From: Halicephalobus mephisto
Lineage: Eukaryota > Nematoda > Chromadorea > Rhabditida > Panagrolaimidae
Direction: 5' to 3'
Assembly (NCBI GenBank): GCA_009193035.1
Contig: SWDT01000058.1
Coordinates: forward strand, 1 to 64,000
DNA length: 64,000 bases
This document shows, piece after piece, positions 22,530 to 35,156 of the stretch; the first letter of the stretch is position 1, and every line of letters starts with the position of its first letter. Below the pieces are notes generated by a model that was not told the DNA's origin, did no database searches, and saw nothing but the letters and a program-made list of their open reading frames with translations. The position numbers and the translations under genes are program-made.

Positions 22530-24585
22530 TCAACGATCAAGTTGGATAACCCATTCAAAGTGATTGGTCATTGGGAACATGTCCACTGGCTGGATCGAAG
22601 TAATGGTGAAGGGAATTCCTTCGTATTTCCGCGACTGTGGTCGGCATAAGTCGATGATGTTCTTCAGGGCTCCATTTGGATCACAAGAGACGTAGACAAG
22701 ACGCTTCATTTCAGCTAGCTTCCGACAACCCATAATGCATTTCCCTGGAATCCCAGCTCTCGGTGGGTCCAAGACCCCGACGATCTCTCCAGACTTGAGT
22801 TGGGCTTCGTTCGTGTTTCCTTTGAAGCAATTAGGTGCATAGAAATTCAGAGCTGGGAATATGGCTTCCGCTGAGCCAGCAACATAACGGAAATACTCAG
22901 CATCAAGCCAGTTGTCCCTGATCGTCAACTCGGCATCAGCAATAGCTTCCTTGACAATCTCCACTCCCACAACTCCATAGATTCCATCAAATTGTCCTTG
23001 TTTCTTCGCCTCAGCCATTCTTTGGGCGAGAGAAAGCCCGATTGTTCCGGCTCCACAGCAAATATCCAAGAGCATAATTCTCTGTGGTTCTTTAGTTTCA
23101 GTGTAACTTTCTGGATCAACCTTCGTCTTTTTCGATTCTGGTTCACCATCGTTACCTTTCGGTTCATTTGAAGCAAGAGACATCAACGCACCTTTATTCC
23201 AATTTTCTTCGGTAACGATTGCGGGTAATCGAATCTTCTTCTTTGGAGCTGGAAGTCCCAGAGCATCTCCGATAACTGTATACAACACCTCTGCAGCAAC
23301 AGTATTCGTTTGGAAGAAGGTATTTGGGGAAATCCTGAACCTGAGACTGAACAAGTTCTCGTAGACGTATGGAGCCCCTCCAAGTTTCTCTAACTTGGGT
23401 TCGTCACTTGAGTTTGCTTGAACAGCAAGGTAGAGAGAAGTCACCCGAAATTGTCTTTCTGTTGAATTTGGATCCATGAGCAATTCTACCAGTTGATTCT
23501 TCACTTTGGAATAGGAGGCTTCATCGGACAAAGGGAAGATTGTGATAACCACCATGCAGTCGGCCAGGAAATCCCGAATCAGAATGCTCTTCCAACATCC
23601 CTGACGTTCAAACTCATTGAATGGAGGCAACTCGGAAGTTTTCACAAACTCTTCAAAGGCTCTGGTCACATTGAGGGTATTCTGACGGATATGAGAACAA
23701 TCATAAACCGGCACAGTGACTAGTCGCTTTTCCTGGAGCTTTGTCCCAACAAAACCAACACAAATTTCGCCGTTCTCGTCATATCCAACCGTCAACTCAG
23801 TCTTGTTCCGGTACTTCTCCGTTACTGGAGACGGTAAAATCTAAATAAAGATATTGATTGGTAAACCTTTCAATAAAACACACCGGTTTGAGAAGGTTCT
23901 CTACTTTCCACGACTTTGCAGATAGGATTCCTGCTTGAATAGCTTGTTTCTTGATGTTCAGAACAACCTTGAAAGACGCTTCTTGCTTTTGCTTCAACTG
24001 TTCATCATAGGGCAAATGTGCCAACGGTGTTGCAATCTCTTTCGCCGTCTTGATGGGTTGTGGAGATCTAGCTTGTATTTTTCGTTTCTAAAAGGAATTC
24101 TATTATTCAGTAATGTCGTCGACAACACTTACACTGAGAGGTTCCTCAGAGACTCGCTTTGTCTTCAGCATCTTCCCTTTGACTTCTACACCGTCGAATG
24201 CCTTCAGCGCCACTAGCACATCATCTTCTTTTGTGAACGAAAGAAAGGCATTGCCATCGTTCATTTTGAGCTTCCGATATTCAATGGAAGGAATGGTTCT
24301 AGAATCGCAGATGGAACAAGATCATAACTTAGGAAACTTACTTCTGAATCAACTTTTTGAGTTCTGGACAAGCCATTCTTCTTGGTAGTTCTTTGATCAT
24401 GATTCTGAATGATTGTGGAGATTCTGGGAAAATTGATATATGAAAACTTTATCGAAAAACTCACCCGTAGATTCTTTGGCCTGATCGACCGCAATCCCAT
24501 CATCCGAAGTACCTTTGAGTTCTTCGTCTTTCGTTTCTGCAACCTCATCTGGGTGATTCAATCCACTCTCGATGTTCTCCGACAT
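22530..24585 (-). CDS. tRNA (uracil-5-)-methyltransferase, TRMT2A type
   Basis: The gene encodes a class I SAM-dependent methyltransferase that makes 5-methyluridine at position 54 of the tRNA T-loop. After an acidic start (MSENIESG) a short RRM-like segment contains MNDGNAFLSFTKEDD. The catalytic half shows FRISPNTFFQTNT, the SAM-binding loop LLDICCGAGTIGLSLAQ, the segment GVLDPPRAGIPGKC, and the catalytic Cys motif LVYVSCDPNGALKN. It ends DMFPMTNHFEWVIQLDR, a typical TrmA/RumA-family end (MFPHTxHxE). Several 40-60 bp introns interrupt the N-terminal half, while the last exon is long (421 codons in frame). ATG 24585 is the first methionine of the open first exon. Possible confusion with TRMT2B is unlikely given the RRM-like part. 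Confidence 0.93.
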
Positions 24586-24793
24586 CCTTCGTCGAGACAA
24601 TTCAATGTAGTCCCCAGGACTTCAGTCTTGAACCTTTCCTGAAGAACAGAAAACTCGTTGTTACTAAAGACACTTCGCCAACCCCACTCTAGTCGTGAAT
24701 TTGATCAACTTCATCAACTCCACAAAATCAACAACAGATACACCATTATTATCAACAATAATCTATTTGATACACAGTGACTATCAATTAAAG

Positions 24794-27109
24794 CTACTCT
24801 GCCTTAGCACCCTTTTGTTCACGTTTCTGCTTTTCCCTCTTGGTTATGCTCTTCTTCCCAGAACTTCGTCCGTCTTGGCCTTTGACTACATCCATTGGTT
24901 TCCGATCGTCAACAATGAAGGCTTGAATGCCGAATAAAAGTGAGTTAAACAGCTGATACTCCCTTTCATCGCACTTGGTTTCCATCTGAAGTTTTCCAAA
25001 AATCAGTCCAGTAGGGATTGTCCTCTGCTTAAGTTTGAAAGCATAATGCGTCATTTTCGTTTTCGGCAGTTCTGCGTGTTGAAAGTCCATTACTTGTCCA
25101 AAATTACTGATGTTAATAAATCTACAATAGAACTGTATGATTAAAATATTAAAACAAATCCAACCTGGGAGATCCATCCAACAAGTCGTGGAGGATCTCT
25201 GCAGTGGGCTTTGTTCGAACTTCTTTCAATTCTACAAACTCAAATCGAGGATCATGATGAGCACTGTACTTGTCTTTAGATGAAAACCGAAATGGAATAA
25301 TGTACAGTATTAATTCCTGTCCAGGTCTCAGCGATGTCGAGGGCAAGTTCAAGTCGAATTCGAAATTCAAAGATATCTGAAAAACCAAACCTAGAAGTTT
25401 AACAAAAGAAAAAACCCACCGTAATTCTCCTTCTGTTCAACTGCAATGCCTTGGTAAAATGCAGATCACTGACAACTTGGAGAACCTCCTTCTCCGGGTC
25501 CATAACTTCTTTAATCTTCTTCAAAAATCGACTCTGCAAGGCAGCTGTCCGGTTGCAGATGTAGTCTGACAGTTCTGAACATGGGCAATTCTCGAGAACA
25601 AACTCCCGGAAACTTCTGTAAGACACAGTTTTCGGCATATGGATAGCAATGTCGGCACCCCAATGCTGGAGTAGCAGAACCATGTCTTGTCTGGCCCTTC
25701 GGATGGCATAATGGATGGGTGAGTACCCGAGTTGGTCAACTGTATTCGGATCAGCTCCGTTTTCCAGAAGTGCCTTTAACTGGCATCTGTTTCCAGCCAC
25801 TGCTGCGACTACAAGGGGTGTTCTTCCAGAGTAACTGTTCCGAACCTCAAAAAGACCCTGCAACTCAGAGGGCCTGAAGAAACTTGAAATATATCTGATC
25901 AAACTGCAGTATCCGTGCTTGCTCTCCAAACCGTTGCAGGAAACGATCTCGGCATTATCTGTTTTCTGCCAACAACAGGCCAAAAGCATCAACAAGTTGG
26001 AGTCTGTTCCTTGATCAACAAAGATCCTGAGTAGTCTCTGAAAGGCATCATTCAAAAGAGCTCTCTGAAACAGGAACTCACCAACATGAGTATTCTCCTC
26101 AGCTCAGCGTTCCTGTACTTGTTCAAACTCGTCATTGATCGCAGATGAGTAAACCCCATCTCGAATAGTTTCCGAAACTGCTCACAATCACCTCGAACGG
26201 CTGCTTTCAGAAAAGATTTGATAAATTTGGTCTTTGTACAAACTTGATCGTCCAAGAACCTCTTCCCGGTCATCCTGGCGACGTCGTGGTTGCATCTTCG
26301 GAGAACTTCTGCTCGATTCAGTTTGAATTCAACCTTCTTTTGTATTTTCGGAAGGTCTTCCAGCACTTGAGATGGATTATTTATCGTTTCAGTAACTTCC
26401 TTCTTAGGTGGAAGTTTCTGTATTTTCTTGTCAGATGAGTTCACTCCATTCCAGGAGCTGCTGGATAACAAAACACCCGTACTCATGGTCATTCTAACGC
26501 TGGGAGTCAATGTCGTCGTTCCATTCTCTATTGCAGCTTGCGAATAAGTCACTGTTCTATAAACGCAACTTTAGTTAGTTCAAATTAACACTAAACAAAC
26601 TGATGATTGAGCTTCCTCCCAGTCGTCTTCGGGATCGTTTTCAGTGAGTTCAAAAGGAGCAAATCCGAGGCTTTCATGGTGTTTGCAGTTGATCCATACT
26701 CTTCAACATAGACCATCTCAGGAATCTCCGGGTGCTGATGAGTCTTCCTGCTCCCGTTACTCAATCTGGTGGGTTTCTTCTGTCCCAACCTCCCGGTCAC
26801 GGATTGCAGCGGGGAGCCAGACTTCAGTCCATTTGTCTTCTGTTCTCTGAAAGACGAGCTCGAGGGAATGCACCGGACAGTATCCACAGGAGAAGCCTCG
26901 TTTATCTGAAACCCAGATGCTACGTTAACTAAATGACTGCAAACGCTATATAAAGACGCCATTACCTTGACGGCACGTTGAGTCGGTGGATCATTGACAT
27001 CGCTGTCACTGATGTCTTCAGAATCGCTAAACTTTTTTGCTTTTATCTTTTCCTTCTTTTTCCGTCTCTTCTCTTCTGCTGTTAACTGATATTCCCCAGG
27101 AGGATCCAT
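24794..27109 (-). CDS. Ankyrin-repeat protein with unrecognised flanking domains
   Basis: Exons in one continuous model run from MDPPGEYQLT at 27109 to the Lys-rich end at 24794. The N-terminus is very basic (AEEKRRKKKEKIKAKKF), followed by a Ser-rich acidic patch and a long low-complexity part. The middle contains RTPLVVAAVAGNRCQLKALL and DQLGYSPIHYAIRRAR, two adjoining ankyrin repeats, preceded by helical segments that may be degenerate repeats. The C-terminal 180 residues form a beta-rich looking region (LRPGQELILYIIPFRF; KMTHYAFKLKQRTIPTGLI) that I do not recognise. A Lys-rich tail (KKSITKREKQKREQKG) closes the protein. The basic ends suggest nuclear or nucleolar location, but this is inference. 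Coordinates of the short internal introns are approximate. Confidence 0.75.
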
Positions 27110-27424
27110 CTCTGAAATGAGCGATAAAGCAAATCGTCTATGAGAGATCCACGCGAGAATGACTAATTTAAATTTCATATAAAGTCTCAACATAAACTAC
27201 TTGGTATTTGAACAGTCATGTGATATAAACCATAAGGAAACGGGATCAGCACTCACAACGCTCAGCGAGTGAGATCGACGTCGGCTTTCCTCTTTGGCAA
27301 AGTCGTCGGAGAACACCAGACTTGAGACTCCGTTTCAGTTCGTAAATTTCCCAGCTCGATCTTAGGATTTTTGTTTCTTTTTAGTTTTGTTTTTATAAAT
27401 TTTGAAATAACAAAAAATTCAAAA

Positions 27425-28017
27425 TTAATTCTCTGCCTTCTGTTTTCCCTGTCTCGAGGGTTTCCCATCCAGCAGTTGAATGTCCTGTTTCCGCAATAAA
27501 TCTTTGGAGATCTTCTTGAAGGATTCCGTATCCACATGCTCATCTGACATGTTCTTCAAGATGTTGTTGATGTCCGTCATCAGGAATTCATTTAGTTTGA
27601 AAAACATCTTTGAGTCTATGTTATTCCAGTGTTTTATGGAAGTGCTCTCAGCTGTCTGCTTGAACTTCCAAAAGACTTCGATTGGACGACTTGCTATCAC
27701 CCGCCTTGCCTTGTAATTGGGCATGTCACTCGAGTGAAGACGACTTTCAAGTTCTTGTCTCTCAGTTGTTTCTGGAGTCTGGCTTCGGACTTCCAGCAAC
27801 CCATTCTTCTGACAACTGGTCCATCAGCAGCTAGAGTAGTGCCCATCGTCTGCTCACCAGATCCCATCGGAGGCGTGTGCCATCTACCGTAATCATGACG
27901 TATCTCGACTGGGGTGATCTTATTCTCATAGCTCAGATGCAGAACCTGGGCCACATTCCTCTTGTTCACCGATGGTATCACCACCTCTGAGGTGGACGAT
28001 TTCGCACACAACCCCAT
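27425..28017 (-). CDS. Orphan gene, exon structure unresolved
   Basis: Two overlapping minus-strand frames both look coding. The upstream frame (28017-27697) begins MGLCAKSSTSEVV and reads through RHDYGRWHTPPMGSG. The downstream frame (27799-27425) holds RPIEVFWKFKQTAES and KISKDLLRKQDIQLL and ends with a Lys/Gln-rich tail. Joining them needs a frame change of one base. No standard GT...AG intron in the overlap keeps phase; the best fit is a 35-bp intron with a weak GTCGTC donor. It could be a real gene with a non-standard intron, a frameshifted pseudogene or a sequencing error. The sequence does not match a family that I recognise with confidence. Confidence 0.5.
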
Positions 28018-28184
28018 TCCCTTCTCCTATCAAAACTAAAATCTTCATTCACTCTCCTTACAAAAATTTGAATAATCAACTCTCATCAACGGTACATGTA
28101 AATCTTGTCGTAGGGAAACCTCCTTGGTACCCGTAAATCAGGTCACAGACCAAAAACTATCAAATATATTTTGTACAATTATAT

Positions 28185-30112
28185 TCAAAGTTCATCAACA
28201 GATTCATCATTAGCTGCTTCATTACTCTCGTTAGATCCCGAAGGCTCATTGGAACTCTCTGTGGGCTCATCCGAATTACTATCTAGTGGATTTCTCATCA
28301 TTGGTGGAAAGTCAAAATTCGTATCATACTCATCACTGTTTCTTCCAAGAATATCACCTTCTTGTGATTCATCATCATCATCATCGTCAGAATAAGTCAA
28401 GTCAATTATAATGTTATTGCCGTTGCTTCCGTCATATCTTCGCTGAAGTTGCCTCAAGAATGCTCTTATTTCACTAGGACCGTACTGATGTAGATTCCTC
28501 GTCAAATCGTTAATGTTCGGATCGCTGTCCATCATTACTGGAACATCCTCACTGAGCCAATCCATCTCCTCCTCAGAATCAGAACTATCTCTGTTCAAAT
28601 AACTATCGAACATTCTCAAAGTTTCAGCATCTTCCTCTTCATCATCTGGATTACTGTTCAACATTGTATTGCTATCATATCTTTCTCTCCTGGGAGGATC
28701 CCTGACAGAATCAGGGAGATTAAATCCACTCCAGACTTTGACAATTTTCTCCACGCCGGATGAAATAATAGCATCTCCAGTAGGAGAATGACGAACATGG
28801 TTAACAATCGATCTGTGGCCCTTCAGAACTGTAAATGCTTTTTGGTTTTCCGGGAGAACAATAGCCGTCTTTCCTTCTTCTACATTGTCATCGTAATCCC
28901 TGGGGATCCACCAGCAGTAGATATTCCAATCGTCGCTTCCCGTAAATCCATAAGTGTCATGAACCAACTCGCAGGATTTGATAGTAACCTTGTTCGAGTA
29001 CTTGGGATCATTGAAAACCAAAGGAATAGATCTGTTTGTCTGAAAGTATAATATTAAGAAACGCAGAGAAAGTGCATACATACATTCAGATAGTAGGGAG
29101 TTCCTCCAGAACGGATACAGAACAAGTTCTGACCAATGGAATCCCAAGACGCGTAAATGGTTCTCTTTGTCTCCGGACTGGCTCGTTTATAAAAACTAAA
29201 AGTTTTGTCTCAGTAACAACAAACAACTAATAACTTACTCTTCAGAAGCTCTAACATCAAAGATAGCCAATCCTTTCGACTTGTTGCACGACGCCATGTA
29301 ATACGGTTGAGCTGGGTTGAATTGGACACAGTAGATTTCTCCACTTTCCCGTATGGTCTGAACAGGATCATTTGGACTTGACCGAATGTCAAACAAATAA
29401 ATTCTTCCATAATCAGTACCGGCAGCAACGACGTTGTTGTCATCTCCCTGGAAATTAAGTACGGTACTTAGAACAATGAAATGTAACCAGCAGAAGCAAC
29501 TTACCCGTAAAGAAATGGAATAGAAGCAGTGCCCATCAAAATGAGTTATTGGTACTCCAGTTTCGATATCATGTACGATCAGAATTCCATCATTACCGGC
29601 AGAAAAGACCTTACGGCTGTCCTTCGAGAAGGCCAATGTGAAAATATTGCTCATGTGATGTTTCTTCATGATGGCCCGCGGTCGTGGCTTCAGACCGGAC
29701 TGCATCTCGTTGAAGTTCCAAACAAAGATACGCAAGTCGTCTCCTCCTGAAGAAATAATCATTACGCCATATGGGGATTAAGCAACATACCACTCGCGAC
29801 AAAGCTCCCGTCATGGTTGAATTCGACTGCGTTGACACATCCGGTATGGCTCTTGACATCGCGTTGATATAGAGTTCGGGCATTGTTCAAAGCAAACAGA
29901 TCATAATTGAAGGATTGGAATTGACCGAATTGGAACTTTCTAAGCTGTTCCCTCATGTTGAATGGACCTGCAACACAAGACATGAATGGTGGAGAAAAAG
30001 AAAATAACCTACGTGCATGTCGATATCCATTGATTGGACACCAACTCTGACAAATAGCATCGTCGTCGCTCCCCGATGGCAGCTCCGTGTCTACGACAGA
30101 CTCACTCATCAT
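28185..30112 (-). CDS. DCAF5-like WD40 substrate receptor of CUL4-DDB1
   Basis: Exons from MMSESVVD (30112) to the acidic C-terminus (28185) encode a seven-bladed WD40 protein. The first blade reads LYQRDVKSHTGCVNAVEFNHDG, close to DCAF5 (LYKKDLLGHFGCVNAIEFS). Later blocks match in order: HHMSNIFTLAFSKDSRKVFS, RIYLFDIRSSPNDPV with a DDB1-binding WDXR-like motif, IAIFDVR-like LAIFDVRASEE, KSCELVHDTYGFTGSDDWN and TVLKGHRSIVNHVRHSPTGD, then GVEKIVKVWS. After the propeller comes a long Asp/Glu/Ser-rich tail (for example DDEEEDAETLRMFDSYLNRD). DCAF5 presents substrates, including methylated proteins, to the CUL4 ubiquitin ligase. Substrates here are unknown. The match extends along the whole propeller, so DCAF5 is preferred over DCAF6 or DCAF8. 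Confidence 0.88.
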
Positions 30113-30387
30113 CTGAAGCTGAAAACCACCAAAGATTAGCAAGGAGTAAAGTGAGGAGCAATCGATCGGAAAGGACGGCCAAGCCGACTGGAGTGTTCAG
30201 CCGTCGGGTGGAAAGAGAAAAGTCCAGCTGTTTGGCAGCGCAAGGGTTATCGACGTTTCGCCAAGCACAGGACTCTGGAAGTCTTACATTATCTTCAGCA
30301 CTTTTTATTTAAAAATTCATAAACCCCATGTGATTAATTCCAACAAAGTTAAAAGATACTAATAATGCCACGAAGAACCCGCTTGAT

Positions 30388-32330
30388 TCAGTTTTTAGTT
30401 GCTTCTTCCAGAATCGGTTCGAGGAGTGGAGGCGAACTCTTTCGAGCGACGTTGAGCTCGATGTTCTTGGCTCTGTTGTTCTTCCTCGGCTTTCCGAAAA
30501 TCCAGGAGTACACAGCTCCGGGGTCGAAGTCGTCAATGTCCTCCGGCATCGGGACATTCATGGTTTCGGGGGAGCAGAGGGCCAAGAGTCCCGCGATCAG
30601 AGACATGAGGGCCACAGCAAAAGCAGGAGCTGCTTCGTGGATTGCTTTCTGAAATTTCTTAATTAAATCCATAATCTGATCGGGATCTCACAAGACGGTT
30701 GAAGTAAGGAGCGATAATGGATCCGATTTCCCCGATGAAGCCGACGACTCCATAGAACATGTTCCTCGTGCTGGTGGGGCTCATCTCGCCTATCAGCAGG
30801 GGCTCGGCCACCCAGGCGACGCTGTTGAACACTTTTACCAATAAGAATAACGTCATTGCTATTAGATTCTTTCCTGAATGATTCGAATTGTTATTTAACT
30901 ACTCGAGGAGAACGAAACCTGGGAAGAAGACGGCCACACACATGGCGACGGCCTGGGCGAGGAGGCTTATCGAGGTCACGGTTCTCCTTCCGAGGTAAGC
31001 CAGGAGGAAGATGGCTCCGGCAGCCGGGAGCTCCACGAACCCCGAGAGGAAGTACCCGATCATCTTGTTCTCGTGGAGATCCGTCGAGAACAGGGACAAG
31101 GCCCAATAAGTGAAGTTCATCACGATCATGATGAAGCAGTGGGATATCAGTTGGAACACCATCGGGCCGTTCGAGAAGAGGTCCAGGAAGGTCCTCTTCC
31201 GGTTGTCTTTCTTCGGATCCTCGTCCGGGGTGGATGGAGTGGAGCTCTTGCACCCCTCCAGATTCAGTTCTTTGTTGTTGAACTTGGACGAATTTTTGAT
31301 CCAGCTGAAATCGACTGTACAGAAGCATCGGGGAGAAGAACCGACCTGGTGACTCCCTTGGTCTTCCTATGAGTGATCATCCAGTGGATGGATTCAGGGA
31401 GAAGCCAGTAGAAACTGAAGGTCAGCAGGAAAGGAGCCATGAGGATGAAGAACTGCCATCTCCAAGATTCGATGTATATATGGACGATCCCGACCGTCGT
31501 GTATCCAGCTACCCACACAATCGTGGAAACTAGTGGAGTGTGAGATCGGAAGGCTGGGGCAATGGTCTCCAATATGATCACGAAACCAATCGTCCCTACT
31601 CCCTGAAAGAACCGATTACTCCAGAACTCCAATCCAGAAACAAACGGCAGTCCCGATCCCGGCGATGAATCTGAAGACCAAGAAGAGGGTGTAGTTGGGG
31701 GCGAAGGCACAACCGATATTGGCGAGGACTGCCAGCCACAGGGGGATCAAGTAGGTGATTCTCCTGCCGTAGAGGTCAGCGAGCTGGGTCAGGATGGGGG
31801 TGAACAGCATGGACCCGAACATGAAGAGGGACATGCTGTGCTCGCCATAGTGAGCATCATCACAGACGAGGTCAAACTAAACTCTGTTCATTTCTTGGGT
31901 AGTCCGCGAAACCCTCACCTCAGAAGTCAAGAAGGCGTGTTTCCCTTTCACGTACGAGAAACTCGAGCACTTGACGGAAGAATTCGTCTCAGAATCAAAG
32001 TACTCACACTGATCCAGAGTCGAGTTCAAGTTTCCTGAAGTGTTACAGAAAAATTCCGGTTCTTCCATGATGAGAGAGAAAATCATGGTCTCACAGGCGT
32101 ACAGAAAGAACCCCAAGTTGGCCATGGCATAAACGAACATCTGAATACGATCATTTTCCGAGTTAAAAAAGTAAACAAACTTGGTAGGCTCCAAAAGTAC
32201 CGAAGCCCTTCAGGACCTTCTCTGCATCGAGGTTAGCGTAGCTCATGGCCCTCAGCATCGACCCGGGTCGCGATCCGGCCGCCTCGGATATCGCTTGCGG
32301 TTCCGGCTCTATTTCGAGGTTTTTCGCCAT
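30388..32330 (-). CDS. SLC22-type organic ion transporter (MFS)
   Basis: A multi-exon gene encodes a twelve-segment major-facilitator protein of about 550 residues. The N-terminus MAKNLEIEPEP leads into membrane segment 1 (MFVYAMANLGFFLYACETMI) and then the large Cys-rich, N-glycosylated extracellular loop typical of SLC22 (NTSGNLNSTLDQC). MFS motif A appears as LADLYGRRITYLIP. The SLC22 signature PESIHWMITHRKTKG follows segment 6. The central loop has SSTPSTPDEDPKKDNRKRT, possibly phosphorylated. Segments 7-12 follow, including AYLGRRTVTSISLL and LIGEMSPTSTRNMFYG, which are typical of organic cation/carnitine transporters. Substrate cannot be read from sequence. The start ATG 32330 and the stop at 30388 are both in good frames. 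Confidence 0.88.
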
Positions 32331-33057
32331 CTAGACGTTATTCCAGTGGTGTCCAAGGAAAACAGACTATTTACACGTTTTTGAAAAGAATTACCAGTCG
32401 ATTGATAAGGAAAGAGGATTATCTGAAATTTTCCTCGCGTTGAGTTAGATTCCTGATTTCCAACATTTATCCTCGATTGAGAGCTTGCCGGAAGACCATA
32501 CAAATCGATATATTGAGAAATGGTTTAGCTTTGTAGACAACTTTTGACCGTAGGCCGATGTCTGTCCTCCAGATAAGGGGCGAGTATGGCAGACAGAAGA
32601 CTTCCGAGTCCTGCTGATAAGGCTACTTACGTCCTTCCCCCGCGACCTCATTTGAACTATAAACATGAGTTGCTATCAAGTTTTCCTGGCTCAAACTGAT
32701 CGTTGATTAGTTAGACCACGCGAGGACGACTTTGAACGGATCTGCTCGTTGTTCAAACCCTCGATCACATTCTGCCAGAGTCCCGTGAGAACAAATATTG
32801 CTTGACAGCACTTTTATCTGTTATCTACTCATTGGCCATAAATGTCCTCAATCCAACAAAGGTCGTTGGACCGGAGATACTCGCTAAGAGCACAAGTTAT
32901 TCCGCGATACTCCTCGTCCTCAAATGGTCTCTGCACGAAAAATTCCGCGTCCGTTCATTTCGTTCCCGATGAATCGTTGTTTTCATCTTTGTTGATTCTC
33001 TCGATTTGCTTTATCCTCCACTGATTCCCCGAGTGTTGTACTTCTTCCGAGATCAAA
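32331..33057. promoter_or_regulatory. Divergent promoter region, SLC22 gene and otubain
   Basis: The two genes start 728 bp apart and diverge. No further coding exon is supported; the frames at 32842-33024 and 32445-32666 have no domain. No clear TATA box was identified. Confidence 0.4.
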
Positions 33058-34158
33058 ATGGATGCAGAAGAACAGACCAAGAAAGACCAAACGTTGGCTG
33101 AACAGCTTGCTGCGAGTGAACAGGAGATGTTTCAGCAGTCCCATCTGCAGATGGAGGAAATTGAGGAAGAAGTTTGTCTTTATATGTCACTTTCCTCCTA
33201 AATACCGTTTTTCAGATTAGAAAGACTCAGCCTCTTGTTGGAGTCAAGGAAACCATTGAAGAAGGACTGATCCAAGCCTACGATGAGAAAACCAGTCCAG
33301 AATTTTATAAAAAAGCTTTGGTTAGTCTTTTCAGTCACCAACTCTCCCTCCAAACTGTTTCAGATAGTTGTTTGTCATTATTCATACATGAACTAACTTT
33401 TCAGGAACTTTCCAATCGGTATTCTCATATCCGCAAGATCCGCGGAGACGGCAACTGCTTCTACAGAGCAGTCCTGACAGCTTTGTTGGAAAGAATCATG
33501 GTTCATCGAGATGAACTTGCACAGTAAGCAATTCTGTCCGATTCCGTTTTCTAATGAAGCAATCCTTTTCAGACTGACGGAGTTAGTGAAGGGCTGGCGA
33601 GAAAGATTGTTCAAGTTTGGTTTCCCTGAACTGACTACGGGTGATTTTTGTGATTCAATGGAAACACTGCTGGAATCCGTCAGAACCCATTTGAAGACTC
33701 ACGATACTTTGATGGATGATCTCAATCAAGATGGTATTGCCAACTACTACGTCGCTTATCTTCGGTAGATTTCCGTACTTTGACTCGGAGTTTATTGTCT
33801 GTTTTAGCCTCATTACTTCCGGTTACCTACGAGAGAATGCAGACCTCTATTCCGGATTCATCGAAGGAGGCAGGACTCTGGAGCAGTATTGCCAAGACGA
33901 AATCGAGCCAATGTGGAAGGATTGTGATCACATGTCCATCATTGCTCTCGTCAATGCATTGAGTAAGCTTAGTCCATCACCCAACTCTTATAAAGCTTGT
34001 TTTCAGACACGTCTTTGCGAATCGAGTACATGGATAGATCTCAAGCTCCAGATGGAGGCTGGCACCACGATTTCTCAGCTGATGGCCGTCCACCGATTCT
34101 CTTCATGCTCTTCAGACCTGGACATTACGACATTTTAGTACCTAGAAACAACGCATAG
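33058..34158 (+). CDS. Otubain-type deubiquitinase (OTU cysteine protease)
   Basis: The protein opens with MDAEEQTKKDQTLAEQLAAS, an acidic Gln-rich helix, then a 48-bp intron with a GAA|GTTTGT donor. The next exon reads QPLVGVKETIEEGLIQAYDE, typical of OTUB1. The catalytic site is KIRGDGNCFYRAVLTALLE, with Asp and Cys of the OTU triad. The final exon carries HHDFS and ILFMLFRPGHYDILVPR, giving the catalytic His. Five or six exons with 40-60 bp introns join in frame and end at TAG 34158. Otubains cleave Lys48-linked ubiquitin chains and can also block E2 enzymes. The N-terminal ubiquitin-binding helix looks intact. OTUB1 versus OTUB2 cannot be separated with certainty, though the long N-terminus favours OTUB1. 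Confidence 0.92.
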
Positions 34159-34666
34159 TCAACGGGATCCATCCATCAACAGATATCGAGGCTACTTATG
34201 TTTTACTTGACGCTAGTTGTGTATTATGGATACAATGAGTGACAGACTTGTCAACAATAAGTGATTGTTTTTAAGATTTTAACTTTATGTCGAATAAAAG
34301 TTCATTTAAACTGTTCAGAAAAGCCAAAAGTAGTGAGGGAATTTCCCGAGAACCGAAAGACAGCAGGAGGGAACTCTCGCAGCGAAAATCCCTGCATTAC
34401 TGTTCGGCCGTTGATATTCTTTTTCGCTCGACGCTTTCTCTCCTTTTAGCTTTCCGAATCCTTTTCTCACGTTTTCCCACAAATTCTTTTTGATCCATGA
34501 GCATTCAGCATTCCTATACATTTCTATGTTGTCAGTAGTGTTTTTTGTTTGGGTTTTCCAAGTTTTCCCTTTGATTCCTGGCTTCCGTGACGATTGTGTT
34601 TTTCGATATATGAGTTTTCGATTGAATTCACGCAAGCATTGCTTTCCAGGTACAACCGTCATAAAG
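34159..34666. other. Intergenic region between otubain and RPL38
   Basis: No coding exon is supported. AATAAA occurs near 34293. The acceptor-like TTGCTTTCCAG just upstream of the RPL38 ATG (at about 34639-34649) marks a leader or 5'-UTR intron junction. Confidence 0.4.
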
Positions 34667-34927
34667 ATGCCACGTGAAATCTCTGACATGAAGCAATTCC
34701 TTCTCACGGCTCGCCGCAAGGATGCCAAGTTTGTCGTTGTCAAGAAGAATAAGCAGAACGTCAAGTTCAAGGTTCGTTGCAGCAAGTATCTCTATACACT
34801 TGTTCTGAAGGTGAGTTTCCCATTCTTTCGATAAGTTGGATAAGCTTGTTCATTTCAGGAGAAGGACAAGGCTGAAAAGCTCCGTGGATCGCTGCCGGCT
34901 GGACTCACAGTCAAGGAGATCAACTAA
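34667..34927 (+). CDS. rpl-38: 60S ribosomal protein L38 (eL38)
   Basis: Exons 34667-34810 and 34859-34927 give exactly 70 residues, the family length. The protein reads [20 protein letters not shown], then [19 protein letters not shown], and ends [11 protein letters not shown], all close to RPL38 of other animals. It is a small basic component of the large ribosomal subunit. The intron is 48 bp with a GTGAGT donor and TTTCAG acceptor. A pyrimidine-rich stretch ending CAG sits 17 bp before the ATG. Confidence 0.97.
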
Positions 34928-35156
34928 ATCGGTCAGACCTTGTTGAATGTTGTTTTGCTGGTTATTATAAAGTAATTGTTTCCACGTTTTTCGGGGATTT
35001 CCAAGTGTTTTGATTTGTTCGAGCTAGAGGATAGTGTTCTGCGTTCTCGTGACAACAGACCGGTTTTGATGAATTACGTTCGTCGATTCCGATAAAAGGC
35101 AACGCCGTTTTTGATTAGTTATTTCGATAGTCATTTTGGTCGTCAGTCACGTTATT

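Noticed and set aside
30891..31328. 145-codon minus frame rich in charged residues
   Set aside because: It is another frame over the SLC22 exon; the membrane segments are in the frame that I annotated.
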